Part shown: positions 12,689 to 24,822 of the stretch, piece after piece
Layout of the letters: each line of letters opens with the position of its first letter
Position numbering within the stretch: position 1 is the stretch's first letter
DNA from: Pyrus communis
Taxonomy: Eukaryota; Streptophyta; Magnoliopsida; Rosales; Rosaceae
Assembly: GCF_963583255.1 (NCBI RefSeq)
Contig: NC_084818.1
Span: 13,890,222 to 13,954,221 of the forward strand
Direction of reading: 5' to 3'
DNA: 64,000 nt
Notes under the pieces: generated by a model
The model's input: the letters and a program-made list of their open reading frames with translations, nothing else
What the model was told of the DNA's origin: nothing
Databases searched by the model: none
Position numbers and translations under genes: made by a program

Positions 12689-13114
12689 GCATTTAAGTCT
12701 TATGTTGTTAAATGTTTTTTAAAATGTTTTTTAAGTTTCTTGTTGTTAAATGTTTTTTTTTATGTTGTATAATTTGTATGTTGGTTAATGTTATTTAATG
12801 TTGTTTCATGTTACTTAATTTAATTTAATGTTGTATAATGGCTTAGGAAGTTATAGAAAAAAAAAATATGAAACAAATTTTATGAAATAAAAGTTACAGG
12901 ATAAAAATAGAATTTAAAATAAAATAAAATAAATTTTGTGAAATAGAAGTTATAGGAAAAAATGGAATTTAAAAAAAATATTTATACGAAAAAAATAGAA
13001 TTTAAAAAAAAATGAAAAATAGAAGTTATAGGAAAAATTTTGTAAATAAAAAATAATAATAAAATTGTAAAAAAAAAAAAAAAAAAAAAAAATTCAAATG
13101 CAACGTCTAGCTGA

Positions 13115-13160
13115 CGACAGGAATATATTTATATTAAATAATATAAACGTATTCCTGTCG
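13115..13160. repeat. Near-perfect hairpin, copy 1
   Basis: The arms CGACAGGAATATATTTATA and TATAAACGTATTCCTGTCG pair at 22 of 24 positions around a very short loop. A second copy lies at 13937-13982 in the duplicated unit. Confidence 0.7.
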
Positions 13161-13936
13161 GTTATAACCAACAGGAAAGTTGATTTTTCTGGCCAGCCCG
13201 GGGCTGGATGGCTGCATGGAGCCAGCCCTCCAGCCTTCTCCGATTCCACAGCCCTCTGGCCTAGCGCTCGGTTGGAAACGGTTTTCAAGTTATTTTCGAC
13301 CATCTAGACCCTTCGGTTAGAGATGGTATAAAGTGAGTGACCCTTTTGTTTTGTTTTTTTTCTTTTACATTTTATATTGGGAGAATTATGATGACGCGGG
13401 CTTGGGCTTGCGGTAGACATGATGATGCGGGCTTGGGCTTGCGTTTGGTCAGGATCTTGTTGCACATCTTTGGGCCAAAAGAATCAAGAAGTAGGCATTT
13501 AAGTCTTATGTTGTTAAATGTTTTTTAAAATGTTTTTTAAGTTTCTTGTTGTTAAATGTTTTTTTTTATGTTGTATAATTTGTATGTTGGTTAATGTTAT
13601 TTAATGTTGTTTCATATTGTTTAATGTTGTTTCATGTTACTTAATTTAATTTAATGTTGTATAATGGCTTAGGAAGTTATAGAAAAAAAAAATATGAAAC
13701 AAATTTTATGAAATAAAAGTTACAGGATAAAAATAGAATTTAAAATAAAATAAAATAAATTTTGTGAAATAGAAGTTATAGGAAAAAATGGAATTTAAAA
13801 AAAATATTTATACGAAAAAAATAGAATTTAAAAAAAAATGAAAAATAGAAGTTATAGGAAAAATTTTGTAAATAAAAAATAATAATAAAATTGTAAAAAA
13901 AAAAAAAAAAAAAATTCAAATGCAACGTCTAGCTGA

Positions 13937-13982
13937 CGACAGGAATATATTTATATTAAATAATATAAACGTATTCCTGTCG
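13937..13982. repeat. Near-perfect hairpin, copy 2
   Basis: This is the duplicated copy of the CGACAGGAAT hairpin at 13115-13160, identical in sequence. Confidence 0.7.
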
Positions 13983-14299
13983 GTTATAACCAACAGGAAA
14001 GTTGATTTTTCTGGCCAGCCCGGGGCTGGATGGCTGCATGGAGCCAGCCCTCCAGCCTTCTCCGATTCCACAGCCCTCTGGCCTAGCGCTCGGTTGGAAA
14101 CGGTTTTCAAGTTATTTTCGACCATCTAGACCCTTCGGTTAGAGATGGTATAAAGTGAGTGACCCTTTTGTTTTGTTTTTTTTCTTTTACATTTTATATT
14201 GGGAGAATTATGATGACGCGGGCTTGGGCTTGCGGTAGACATGATGATGCGGGCTTGGGCTTGCGTTTGGCCCTTTGACCAAAATAAGAGAACAAATGG

Positions 14300-14308
14300 T
14301 AAAAAAAA
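14300..14308 (-). terminator. Pol III oligo-T terminator of the tRNA-Asn gene
   Basis: A run of A on the plus strand lies directly next to the tRNA 3' end, so the transcript would end in a run of at least eight T residues, the standard RNA polymerase III stop. Confidence 0.75.
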
Positions 14309-14332
14309 CGCTAGAAGGAGGGTTCGAACCTC

Positions 14333-14365
<33 letters not shown>

Positions 14366-14382
14366 AGCTGAGCTATTCCAGC
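14309..14382 (-). tRNA. tRNA-Asn (anticodon GUU)
   Basis: The 74-nt gene reads GCTGGAATAGCTCAGCTGG at the 5' end on the minus strand, which contains the A box. The anticodon loop is CTGTTAA. The B box and T loop read GGTTCGAACCC, and the acceptor end is CTTCTAGCG. The first and last seven bases pair (GCTGGAA with TTCTAGC, one G-T). There is no intron and CCA is not encoded, as usual for plant nuclear tRNA genes. It appears intact and lies just outside the duplicated block. Confidence 0.95.
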
Positions 14383-14469
14383 TTGCCATTATGGTGTCCC
14401 ATTTTATTATTATGTACAAAAAAATAGCTAAGTACATTAAAACCAAACCTCAAGTTTTAAGAATAAAAA

Positions 14470-15600
14470 GAGAATCCAAAGGAGGGGTGTTGAGCAAAAA
14501 TTGTACACAATATGTAAACCAATAATTCACTCGACACAATTTCACCCTCGTTCATTTTTCGAAGAGGGTTTTATTAAATTGAGTTCAACCCATTCTAGGC
14601 TACACGCCTATTAATTACAACCATTCTTTTGAGAAAGGAATAATACCCTTTGATTCTAATTTGAATAAATTGTAATTTGGGGATTTAGGTGTTTATTTAA
14701 TTTTATGACTATACCTAGGTCGTGCCCTAGATTGCCTACGTACCCTCGTTGAGGGATCAAGTTACTCGTAGCTCATGATATTTGGTATTTGTTTGGAGTT
14801 GATGCCTTATGCAGTTTTAGCTCATGCAAGTAAGGAGCATTTGATGCCTTATACAGTTTTAGCTCGTGTAGGCGAGGACTTTGAGCCATTGGAGCACGAT
14901 GTGACTTTGTGCCATTTGAATTATGTTGCGGCTTCGTGCCGTTTGATATTTGATACGGCCTCATGCCATTTGAAATTTTTCTTCGGCTTCGTGCCTTTTG
15001 GGATTTGATATGGCTTCGTGCCATTCGAGGTGTATTTGTGCCATTTGTAATTTGAATTGGCTTTATGTCATTTGAGGTTTGATGTGGCTTCGTGCCTTTG
15101 GAGTGGCTCAATTTTTATTCACGGAGTCCAAAAATATAGAGCTCACGTGAATACAAAATTGTTGTTTTACTTCAATCTCATATGGAGCAACATTCCCTTA
15201 AAAATTAGGAACTTTGTTGCATGAGCAACATCCATTAATTGGTAATCTAGGAACTTGTGCTTGAAGGCTTCTCTTTTACTCTTTGTAGAATTTGTAATTA
15301 TTTGATCAAAGTAGCAGGAGTGAATTTAGTTTATATAAACTAAGGATTCATTTTGGTTTCACAGTTGCCTCTAAAACTTGATATCAGACTATCTACGTAT
15401 CCTTAACAGAATCAAATCGGCGTAGTTCGTAGATATGCTTGTTTTGGATTAGCCTACTTGTGTTCAGACTTGGCAAAATGAGTAGCCAATTGGATTTATT
15501 TCATTTGATAATATCTAACAGCCTTTGTGAAATAGGACTTTGTTTTTTCCTTAAGTAGAAACCCGTGTGAGATGCACAGTTCAAAGTGAAATAGGATTTA
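14470..15600. repeat. Retroelement-like stretch with a GGCTTCGTGCCATTTGA minisatellite
   Basis: From about 14880 to 15105 a degenerate unit close to GGCTTCGTGCCATTTGA recurs at least seven times with variable spacing. Around it is AT-rich sequence without coding frames that resembles the noncoding parts of plant LTR elements. I could not find matching flanking LTRs, so the class is open. Confidence 0.4.
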
Positions 15601-18290
15601 GTTCCACGTGAGATGCACAGTTCGAAAAAAAAAAAAAACAAAGGAACAATCAGAAATCTTCCCTGCTCCAGTATTCATTCCACCAAAACAGGGATGTCGA
15701 TATACTCGAGCTCCCCGTCGATTTCGCAATGTTTTTTTTTTTTTTTTGAAATTCCTTTTGGGTTTATTAGCCGTTGAATTCCAAACAAAGATGGGTAAGA
15801 TTGGTGGAGTTCAAACTCTTTTGAATTGCTCCAATTTATCCTCTGTTCCTCCTAAATCGCAGAGGGTTTTTTTTCTTTTTCTTTTATGCAGGTCACGAGA
15901 GCCTTCGTTTTTTTGCTGCCTTGTTCTTTTGCTCGTGTGCTTCCTTTGTGGATCTAAAACTCAAAATGAAGAGGAGGGGAGAGATCAAGTAGGTTACTCA
16001 TTTTTGCTTTCTATGTTCTAGGTTTGATCTGGGAGATGACAAACCCCACTTGTTGTTGGTAACTTTTGTAGCCTAAATTCATTTAGCTTTCGTTTATCAC
16101 GAGTAGCTTTTCGGTATCACTTTGACTTGGTTTTTGACATGGTTGTTGGACCAACTATTTTGCAGCATCGAGGTCGTTGAAAACAAGCATTGATTCATGG
16201 CTCCAAAGGTGAGAATTGCACTCTAAAGTTTGCAGGACGCCCTTATTTCTTTTTGCTTCTATTTGTGTGCTGCCTTCTATGTTTAATCAGAATAGGTACT
16301 ATACTTTTCCATTTGAATGTCACGTGAGTGGTTTTATAATAGCCTGTGCTCATGGTAGTTTTGTCATGCTTGCCTTTCTCATCAACATTAGTCATCCATA
16401 GCATTTTGGCCTCAGTATCCTATTAGAGTAAATATAGAAATATAGAGAATAATCTGAATGATGACTTTGAGGTACGACTTGAATCGTTTTCTTAAAGTGT
16501 TATTTGCCGCCACTCGAATGAGTTTGCTAAAGGGTTCTTGGCAAGTCACTTCTAGGATACAACAAAGTATAGAATATTCGATTAGCAAAACCTAATTGTA
16601 TTCCCTTATAAATAACTAGAAAGAAATTGTATGAATGTGATGGAGAGAAAAGAGAGCAAGGAATGTAGAAACAAATTTCTGAAAATTGTGTGTGAAATAT
16701 TATACCACAATAGGTATTTATAGGCATTAAAGCACCCGTTCATCGAGTCTTTTCATTTTAGTTGAAGATATACAACCCTTCTTAATAGTGTTGACCCAAA
16801 AGACATGTCTTCTATTTAGAATTTTCAGAAAATAAATTTTGATTATTTATATCTTTTAATTCTACTCATACAATTTGAGTAAGCATCATGTCTTTTAACT
16901 AAAAGTTGTAACCATTCAACTAATTACATTTACTGCACTTGCAGCACCAAGTCATTATATATATATATATATATGTATGTGTGTATATATAAAATATAAT
17001 TTATATATATAATAATAATTTATATATTTATTATTGAAATCTCTAACATATCCATGAGTAAATGTAGTTTGATATTGAAGTGTTTTACATGGTATGTTTC
17101 CTCAAACATAGTTGCACCATTTTTCGAACACAGTAGCTACTTGTCCCATGCTTTAGCTTTTCTTTTTGGTAAAGTCCCGTACTTTGACTTTAGTCTATTT
17201 TTGAAATACTTGTGCAAACACCGTTCCATTATATTTTGCTGGAGCTTTACAAATAGAAAGGGAGACATCATCACTTTTAATTTCTCCTTTTTCTTGGACT
17301 CTTATCCCAAGTGAGTTTTCATAGGATTTTATGCAAAGGCCTTCTCCTCGTCTTGTACTCGTTAGTAGCAAAGAAAACTTCAAAGAATCACAAACAGAAC
17401 AATTTCTTTCCTTTTGAGTTGCATTTTGTTATATGTTGATCCCTTCTTGTTTTTCTTCACAGAGACCAAGCATGTGTCGGTCAAGGGGAACAAAAGTTGC
17501 ATTTGGCTTCTTTTCCCTTTTATTTGTCCACAAATGCATCTATTTTCTCATTGGACCGCAAAGAATGACTTTACATATAAGACTTAACTTTCTATATCTG
17601 CTTCCTTGGCTTGCCGTGACACCGATTGCTCCTTTCCTTCTTGGCATGGACGGCAAGTATGCGTTACTTAGACTTGATTGGAACTTCACGGGATAGTCTA
17701 GGCCACCCCAAAGAAATTCATGAGAATGACGGCAGTGGCGAGGAGTGGAACTCTTGTGTACTTTTGTTCTCTTCAGATTTAGGCAGAAAGAAAACATGTG
17801 GCTACTTTTTTTTTTTTTTTTTTTCGGACTGCTTTGTGTTGTTGTTGTTGCAGGTATAGAAGAGTAGTCGGGCTACCATTTAAGAAACCCTCCGTGCACA
17901 GAAACCTTTTATGGTGGCTTATTGGCAATTCTCTTGTATAAACTGAAGATTACAGGTTCTAGGTAGTTGATTATGCCCCATTTTTTTCACTTTTGTCTGC
18001 AACATAACATTATACAAGAGAGATAAATAAATTAACAAAACTTGTTTCATACCTGGTGATGAATGTTCTTCTTTGGATCTTGATTCAAAAGCACGAATGG
18101 TTGAACTCCTTGTTCATTTTTCTAGAAGCACTTTTCTTTTCTTTTTTCTTTTTATTTTATTTATGGATGTTGATCTGTATGTAAAGCCCATCCTCATTTT
18201 TTTTTGGGCTGGATTACATCTTTTGTTTTGTCTTGTAGTTTGACCCAATTTGTATAGACTCTATTTTTTATATATATTATATATTTTTGT
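15601..18290 (+). other. Unassigned region with possible remnant exons
   Basis: No protein family is recognised. Splice-like junctions occur on the plus strand, such as a ...TTTTGCAG acceptor near 16165 followed by ATGGCTCCAAAG and a GTGAGA donor at about 16197-16215, and a TTCTTCACAG acceptor near 17460. The exons they would define do not join into a convincing protein. Two mononucleotide T runs (about 15731 and 17808) and an AT-rich microsatellite (16957-17005) lie inside. It could be the remains of a gene or a noncoding transcript. Confidence 0.25.
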
Positions 18291-18295
18291 TGTTC

Positions 18296-20957
18296 AACAG
18301 TTCCACCAGAGGTGGAATAGCCCAACACCCAATCAAAAAACCAGTATGGCACCTTGTCAATTCACTCCAACCTAGGAACTTACCTGGCACCCAGCCCAAG
18401 TTGGTCTCTGGGCCAGCCCAAAATTGACTGACCAAGGAGCCGGGCTATTTGCTTGGTGTGTGCAGCTCATTCGCGAGTGGGTGCGAGTAAAGGACAAGGG
18501 TGCAGGCAGCGAGGCCCGCTGTCAGCCCACTTGTGCTTCACCCGAAAGGAGGCGACGTGGCCCTCTCAATGCCGTTGGATTTCCAACGGCTAGTTTTTGT
18601 AGACCGTTGGATTTCCAACGGTAAAATAAATTTAAATTTAACTTTTAAAATGGACCGTCCAATCATAGATCAACGGTCCATATTTCTTTTCAACAAAACT
18701 AAAAATAAAATAAATAAAAAAAGGCCCAACGGTCAGAATTATGATCGTTGGCCACGTGGCAGCGCCTTGGCTCTTGGATTTGAATATTTTTCAAATCCAA
18801 CGGTCCAGATTAATTAACTATATTAAATTTTATTAAAAATTATGAAAAAATACAGAAAAATTATGAAAAAATACAGAAAAAGTTTTAAAAAGTTTTTTTT
18901 TTTCTATAAATACCTAACCATCATCTTCCACCTTACACCACATTTCAATATTTTCTACACTTTCTACCAAAGCTTTCATATACTTTTTGTGTGAAAAAAA
19001 AAATACCAAAAAGCTCATTCTTTATTTTTTTTGTCCATATAAACCATACATCCCTACATCCATCTTTATCGTTTTCAAATCTTGAGTTTTTTTTACAATG
19101 TCTTCTTCAAGGAGAGTGCATAAACAATTTGTGGAGCAACAGAAAAGATTGTTGGCACAACAAAAAGAATTGATCAATCTCGAGGAAGGTGGAGGTGGAG
19201 ATGAGGCTTTCGCAATGGAGAAGGACTCGGATGATGACCATAGAAGGCAAATGGCCTCACATTCCCACCGTGTCATGGAAGCTGTGGGTTAGATAGCCAA
19301 ACCCAGACATGCCGCAAATTTCGATAGAAAAAGGGAAAGACAAGGTAAAGATCTCTTGGAAGATTATTTTATTCCCAATAGCGTATTCCCTGATCATGTT
19401 TTTAGACGTAATGTAACGAAGTTTGTTCAACAAAATCATGAGTGTTATTTGCAACCATGATCCATATTTTGTGCAAAAAGAGGATGCTTTTTGTGTTCTA
19501 GGTCTTCTTCCAGAGCAAAAAACTACAGTTACATTGCGAATGCTTGCATATGGAGCATTTGCAGATCAAGTGGATGAGATCGCGAGGATGGGAAAAACAA
19601 CTGTTCTGGAGTCCCTGATGCAGTTTTGCTCTGTAATTGAAGCCCTGTACACCAATGAGTACCTCCGGACACCCACGCCAAGGGACATGCGAAGGCTTCT
19701 GAGGAAGGGTGAGTGCGAGGCTTCCCTGGCATGATTGGAAGCATCGATTGCATGCACTGGACTTGAAAAAATTGTCCAAGTGTGTGGCAAGGAGCTTATG
19801 GCGACAGAAAAAGAGTATCATTTTGGAAGCGATGGCTTCATTTGATACATGGATTTGGCATGCTTTTTTGGGTGTTCCAGGAGCTTAGAATGACTTAAAT
19901 GTCCTTGCTCAATCTCAAGTGTTTGACGATCTGCTGCAAGGAAAATCGTCAAGATGCACATATTGGGTTAATGGCACTAAATATGACGGAGAATACTACC
20001 TTGCATACGGCATTTACCCAAGATGGTCTATGTTTGTCAAAACAGTGCCACATCCACAGACTGAAAAAGAAAAATACTTCGCAAAATGTCAAGAGGGGTG
20101 TAGGAAGGATGTGGAGCGTTGTTTTGGTATCCTGCAAGCTCGTTGGGCGATTGTTAGGTCTGCTGCTAGAATGTTTGATGTCGAGGCTCTTCGATCCATC
20201 ATGATGACGTGTATTATTTTCCACAACATGATTATGGAAGATGAGTCTGATTATGATGTCGTCGATGAATATGAGCTGGATCTGATGAACAACTCAAGAA
20301 CATGTATCTACTGTGCTCATGATCGGACCGAAGATCCCGTGCAACACGAGCCGTTGGAACAGGATGGACGTTAGAATGAATTGATCGTTTAGCGGTACAC
20401 TGATGTGCAAGAGCCATACTGGCACGTAACCCGCCAGAATGACTTGATTGAGCACCAGTGGGGATTGCAAGAAGGTGAAGATAATTAAAATAAGCTTGTG
20501 GTTGAAGAATAAAGTGTATTTGATGAGTTCATGTAATTTTATTTTAGTGTGTTTGTTTTTTTTTTTAGTTTATTTGATGAGTTTATGTAATTTTATTTAA
20601 GTGTGTTTTTTTTTTAAGTTTATTTGATGAGTATGTAATTTTATTTTAGTGTGTTTTTTTTTTAAGTTTATTTGAAATTTTATCCGAAATTAGTTAAAAA
20701 TCTTATTAAAAAATAAAACTATTTTTTTAATTTATTCTTTTAAAAAAAATATAAAATACTTTAAATGGGCTGGGTGCCAGCACACTTTGTAGGGGTGGAG
20801 ATCGTTTGTGCCAGCGCATTTTTAGACTAGGTGCCAGCGCATTTTTTTAGGGGTGTAGATGCTTTAGCCTATTACTGTTCACTGGGTCTATTATTGTTCA
20901 CTTGAGTGGATAAATGCGCTGGATGCTGGCGCAAAGTCTTTAGGGGTGGAACTGCTC
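18296..20957 (+). mobile_element. Second PIF/Harbinger DNA transposon, degenerate
   Basis: The ends share CAGTTCCACC in inverted orientation (about 18297 and 20947-20956). The right flank begins TAA; the left duplication is not clean. Motifs such as GGTGCCAGC and TGGGCC repeat in the subterminal DNA. It encloses a broken transposase of the same superfamily as the 10.9-kb element but clearly a different lineage, because the terminal sequences and N-terminal protein differ. Confidence 0.7.
19098..20487 (+). pseudogene. PIF/Harbinger DDE transposase pseudogene (second lineage)
   Basis: The reading starts MSSSRRVHKQFVEQQKRLLA with a Gln/Glu-rich helix and stops after about 64 residues. It resumes with EQKTTVTLRMLAYGAFADQV and PRDMRRLLRKGE. 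The first catalytic Asp is in the MIGSIDCMHW frame near 19735-19760, where a TGA follows at once. Stops also replace residues in the block that should hold the second Asp (about 19888). The C-terminal part 19919-20374 is open and contains RKDVERCFGILQARW with the catalytic Glu, then IMMTCIIFHNMI. Several frameshifts and stops make it non-functional. Confidence 0.85.
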
Positions 20958-21892
20958 TAAAGATAGGACTTTTTAACGATGAAAACATTCAGAGTATCAA
21001 ATTCTTCAGAGCACACAAAAAAGAGTGGCTGGTGGGATCGCCATGTGGTTGTACCAAAATCACGTGCTTTAATCGAGTAGCCAATTTGTTATCTTTTTTA
21101 TCTTGGATTTTTTTATATCTTTTTAATCTCGTTCATCAACCAAATATCCTATCTGTCAATTGTATTCCGTGCGACTAACCTTCGTTATGTACTGTTTATA
21201 TTTAATTTTAAATAAAAAAATTCAAAATGATTTTTGACCGCATGATATACGATGAACAAATATGATGTGACGATCCGGATGGGATCCAAATCCATGTTCT
21301 TTTATTTCCTTCCAAACTTCCAGTAGTCAAAATTGCTCTCTTTGTTCTCATTGTGCGGGGGAATACCCTGGATTCATCCAAAAAATTGCTCTCATTGTTG
21401 AAGAGGTTGAAAGCTTTCATGGTGCATCCCATTCTAGATTAAGGATTTGGTCACTGAAATAAAAAATGTACTCAGTTTGCCACTCTTTTTGTAATCGTGT
21501 TGCGATCATTTTTCTTATCAGTCAGTTATCACTACTCGCATCGGTTAAAAAAAATTCTTAAAAAAGAAATAAAATGTGTCGAGTTTTATTGCTATGATAA
21601 GTTAAGTTATTCTTTTTCATAAATCCTTGAATAAGGATTGCTTCTTTCCTCAATACTCTGATGAATCTTTATTGTTAATAATCCTCAACTTCTGGCGAGT
21701 GATTGACTGACAATTAAAATTTTGATTACACTAACACCCCATCAATTTTTAAATTGATTTCACATCACCCTTTTCTCAATTTCACACCAATTGAAGTCAC
21801 ACCGGTTTAGATGGGATTTTCACAACTGTTAGATATCTTATTTTTACAATCTTAGGTATTCATTTTCCACAACACTCAGTGCTACAATGATT
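20958..21892. other. Intergenic stretch
   Basis: AT-rich DNA with no gene, repeat or element that I can support. Confidence 0.4.
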
Positions 21893-22063
21893 TAAAGGAA
21901 GGGAACTTTAACGAAAAACTTTCAGTGCTGTTCACTTTAATGAAAAACCACAATTTTATACTAAAAAATCAATCTTGGTACTATTCACTTTACCTTTTAT
22001 TTTGTCTTTATTATTAAAACTCAAAGTTTTCAAGTTCTTTTCATTAATTTTTCTTTAAAGAAG
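21893..22063. mobile_element. MITE with TTTAACGAAAAAC-type ends
   Basis: The left part reads GGGAACTTTAACGAAAAAC, and a related block, ACTTTAATGAAAAACC, follows within 30 bp. The right part reads TTCATTAATTTTTCTTTAAAG, an imperfect inverted counterpart. I recall near-identical repeats throughout apple genomic DNA. That is memory, not a search. Confidence 0.5.
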
Positions 22064-22904
22064 GGTACTACTTTTATGTATGATTACTTTCCATCAATCA
22101 TTAGTTGATGGATTCAATTGATGCACTTCGAGGAACTAGCACTGGCCATATGCAAAATTATAGTAAAGGGCTTCACAGACAATTTCAAACAATTTTAATT
22201 TCTCGTACAACCAAGGGTTTTGAATACAAAAGAACGTGTTTATCAAGTTTCCCTTTCTCTCTAACAGCAGTTGCATACAATCGATATCGAGATCGATGAT
22301 AACTACTAAGATAAGTGTATACAATTATTTTTTGTTTTTTTTTAGAAGTTTTAGTAAGAATTTTGATTTAGGATTTTTCTGGACTCTCAACTCCAACGGT
22401 GAAACAGAGTCGCATGCCCAAGTTTTTTTTTAGGGATTGAAAATAAAATAGGTATATAATGGTAAAAGTAGAACCACAATTGGAAATTATATCGCTTAAT
22501 AAATTTATAAGTTTAAGACTTCAAGACATGAAATACATAGATGGTGAAGATGGGTTTACACTACTGCTCAAGGACAAATGAGGATATAAATTGGCAAGCA
22601 AACATTACAAAACCAGAAATGGCCCTGTCAAAAATTCAAATATTTCAACATCACCGAATCTAACTTTACCTGGACTTCAATTACAAGTAATCCCAAAAGA
22701 GTAATGGGTGGGTTCTCCAAATATTGTTGCTTACGAAATGAACCTCTAGAGTTTCAAGCAAAGTTTCGATTAAAATGAGGGCATTTGTTGTGTCTTTTTA
22801 CATAGCAAACTCATAATACGTAAAAAAATAAATGGTTCCACGAGTGATGAAACAAACTTATAAGGAAAATTGTAACATGAATAATTTCAATATCTCTAAT
22901 CTCT
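22064..22904. other. Intergenic stretch
   Basis: No gene or element is recognised; short chance frames only. Confidence 0.35.
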
Positions 22905-23250
22905 AATATTAGAAAGCCAACAATCAACTTTGGTGTCCAAGGCTTCACCACAAATATTTAGACAAAAAAACTCCTAAAACATAAAAAAAAAAAAAAAAAA
23001 TATTTACAAGTGACAAAAAATAATGCAACCAAAATAGCAAGGATACTTTTGTCATCTTGAATTTATAATATTAGAAAACTAGTTATCAACTTTAGTGTCC
23101 CAAGACTTCACCAATACAATTTAGACAAAAAAAAAAAAACCCCTAAAACAAAAAAATGTACAACTGACTAAAAATAATGCAACCAAAATCGCAAGGACAG
23201 TTCAACCACCCAAAAAAAAAAAATCCAGGGATACTTTTGTCATCCAAATT
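22905..23250. repeat. Two-copy direct repeat of about 150-180 bp
   Basis: Two diverged tandem units share the same ordered blocks: AATATTAGAAA, CTTCACCA, TTTAGACAAAAAAA, a long A run, AATAATGCAACCAAAAT and GATACTTTTGTCAT. The first covers about 22905-23058 and the second about 23066-23243. A-run length explains most of the size difference. Confidence 0.65.
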
Positions 23251-24589
23251 ATTGAAAAAGCCAAAAAACACCACGCTAACAGTAAAAATGAAAAAAATAA
23301 TAATAACGTGGGAGAAGAAAAAGTTACCACGGTCAACACGTTCAGTTTTCAAACTGCATATAAGTTCCTTCAATTTTTAGACTCCCACCTTCGGTTACTG
23401 AAAAGAACACTACTTCTCCTCTCTTGCTCTGAGTCAGCCATCGCTGCTAGTTCCAAACCGCCGCCACCACGTACCGAAAGGAAGGAGACGATACGCCTTC
23501 CAACACAAAAAGAGTTACGTCGACGTCCATCAGCAATCTAACTTGGAGCGTACTCAATCGCCAACCTACATAATCAGTCTTAATTGAATGCAAACTTTTC
23601 TTATTTTTCATGGGTATTCAATGAAACATAATCTGTTGTTTTCGTAACTTTTTTTGATTTCGAAGTTTACTGCTTGATTAAATATTTGTACTAAATTCTT
23701 TGTAATGTTGCTGTGATTGGGTAAATTTGGGGTTCATGACTGGGTCTGTGGTTGAAGCTCCGAGAAATTAGCTCAATCAGATGTGCAAATGGTTGCGCCT
23801 CTGATTGTTTGCTTTCTTTTGGGTGCATGCGATTCACATAGGGTAAGAAAGTAAGGTAATTTAGGCTATGAGATTTTCTCTCTAAGAGGGAGAGACTTTC
23901 TCTCTGAGAGTGATAGTCTTTTCTCTTTGTGTCTGAGAGTAGCAATAAAACTAAAGATTTCCCTTTAGCCGCCAACCCTAATTCCGTTTAGGGTCAGTGG
24001 CAACCCTTCGTTTTTCTTCTTTGCTTCCTCTTTCTTCTATTTTTGGTGTTTTTCCCTGCTCTCCTTCCTATTTTGCCTTGCCTTTCCACCCCGATTATCA
24101 CAGATCTTTCCTACTGCCGAATCATCCATCCATCCATATACATGTCCTTAATTTGGCTTCCGCCGATTCCATCTCTGTTTTAATCTGCAATCAATTTTAA
24201 CTGCGAACTGATACGGTTTTCAACTGAAAGTGCGTAGAGTTTCAGTGTTCACACCGGCTCGGGTGGCAACACCACCTCATTCTCTCTGTCTGCCTTTTCT
24301 GATAGTGTTGCTTGTGGTAATCCCACGGGCTTCTTTGATTTCCCTTAATCAGTGGCTGCGATCAGTGAGATGTTATCTGTTGGAAGATGAAATTCATCTT
24401 GTGAGTTCCTAGTGATAGTTGGTGGTAGAGGTTGAGATCGTCGTGGAGTGTTGTTCTGGTGCTTTCGGCGGTGTCGTTGGAAGGAAGCAGTTAGGGTTAG
24501 CTTTTGTGTTTTTTTGTTTTGGGTTACTATTAAGGTCCTTTCTTTTGCTTGTGTGGTTAATGTTTGTGGGCCTCTAATTGTGTATTTTG
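23251..24589. other. Intergenic stretch without a recognised gene
   Basis: CT-rich segments near 23400 and 24000-24300 look like plant 5' UTR or promoter DNA, but no coding exon of a known family follows on either strand. Confidence 0.3.
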
Positions 24590-24599
24590 TTGTGTTGCC

Positions 24600-24822
24600 T
24601 AAAGTAACCTTAGGTCACTCGATATTACGGTTTGGTGATATTCCTCTTCATTTGGAAGTGAGAGGTATTAGGTTTGAATCTTGTGGATGACAAATTTGAT
24701 ACGAAATTAGGCTGCCCATTGTGTGGCTTAGCCGATCTCCCCCTCCCCTTAGTATAAAAATATAGATGTACTAAAAAAATAAAATAATCTTTGACAAAAA
24801 AAAAAAAAAAAAAAAAAAAGAG
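24600..24822 (+). mobile_element. SINE-like element with A-rich tail
   Basis: The sequence contains GATATTCCTCTTCATTTGG, then AGGTTTGAATCTTGTGG, which resembles a Pol III B box. A conserved TGTGTGGCTTAGCC block and a 24-base A run at 24797-24820 follow. A related sequence occurs in the opposite orientation near 62340-62490, which supports a dispersed short repeat. The 5' end and any target duplication are not resolved. Confidence 0.4.

Larger units (their letters stand above)
10892..13328 (+). mobile_element. PIF/Harbinger DNA transposon, degenerate
   Basis: The element is flanked by TAA at 10889-10891 and 13329-13331, the 3-bp duplication used by PIF/Harbinger elements. Its ends are inverted: TGCCATCTCCAACCGAGGG on the left and TACCATCTCTAACCGAAGGG on the reversed right. 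The subterminal regions repeat motifs such as CCGTCTCCAACTGAGGGCC. It carries a damaged DDE transposase and no visible Myb-like second ORF, so it is not autonomous now. A CGACAGGAAT-based hairpin lies near the right end (13115-13160). Confidence 0.85.
12644..14271. repeat. Direct tandem duplication of ~806/822 bp spanning the Harbinger right end
   Basis: The segment 12644-13449 is repeated almost exactly as 13450-14271. The second copy is 16 bp longer, because of an extra TTGTTT-type unit near 13617. Each unit holds the last transposase codons, the AT-rich tail, the hairpin, the right TIR, its TAA flank and about 120 bp of host DNA ending GGGCTTGGGCTTGCG. Apart from the indel the copies are nearly identical, which implies a recent event after the transposon inserted. 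Confidence 0.9.

Noticed and set aside
13098..14129. Identical 69-residue frames repeated in both duplicated units, on both strands
   Set aside because: They cover the hairpin and TIR of the Harbinger element and encode nothing recognisable; only the DNA duplication is meaningful.
16197..16215. ATGGCTCCAAAG followed by a splice donor, suggesting a ribosomal-protein or histone first exon (MAPK-)
   Set aside because: No downstream exon on the plus strand completes any such protein, so I list the region only as unassigned.
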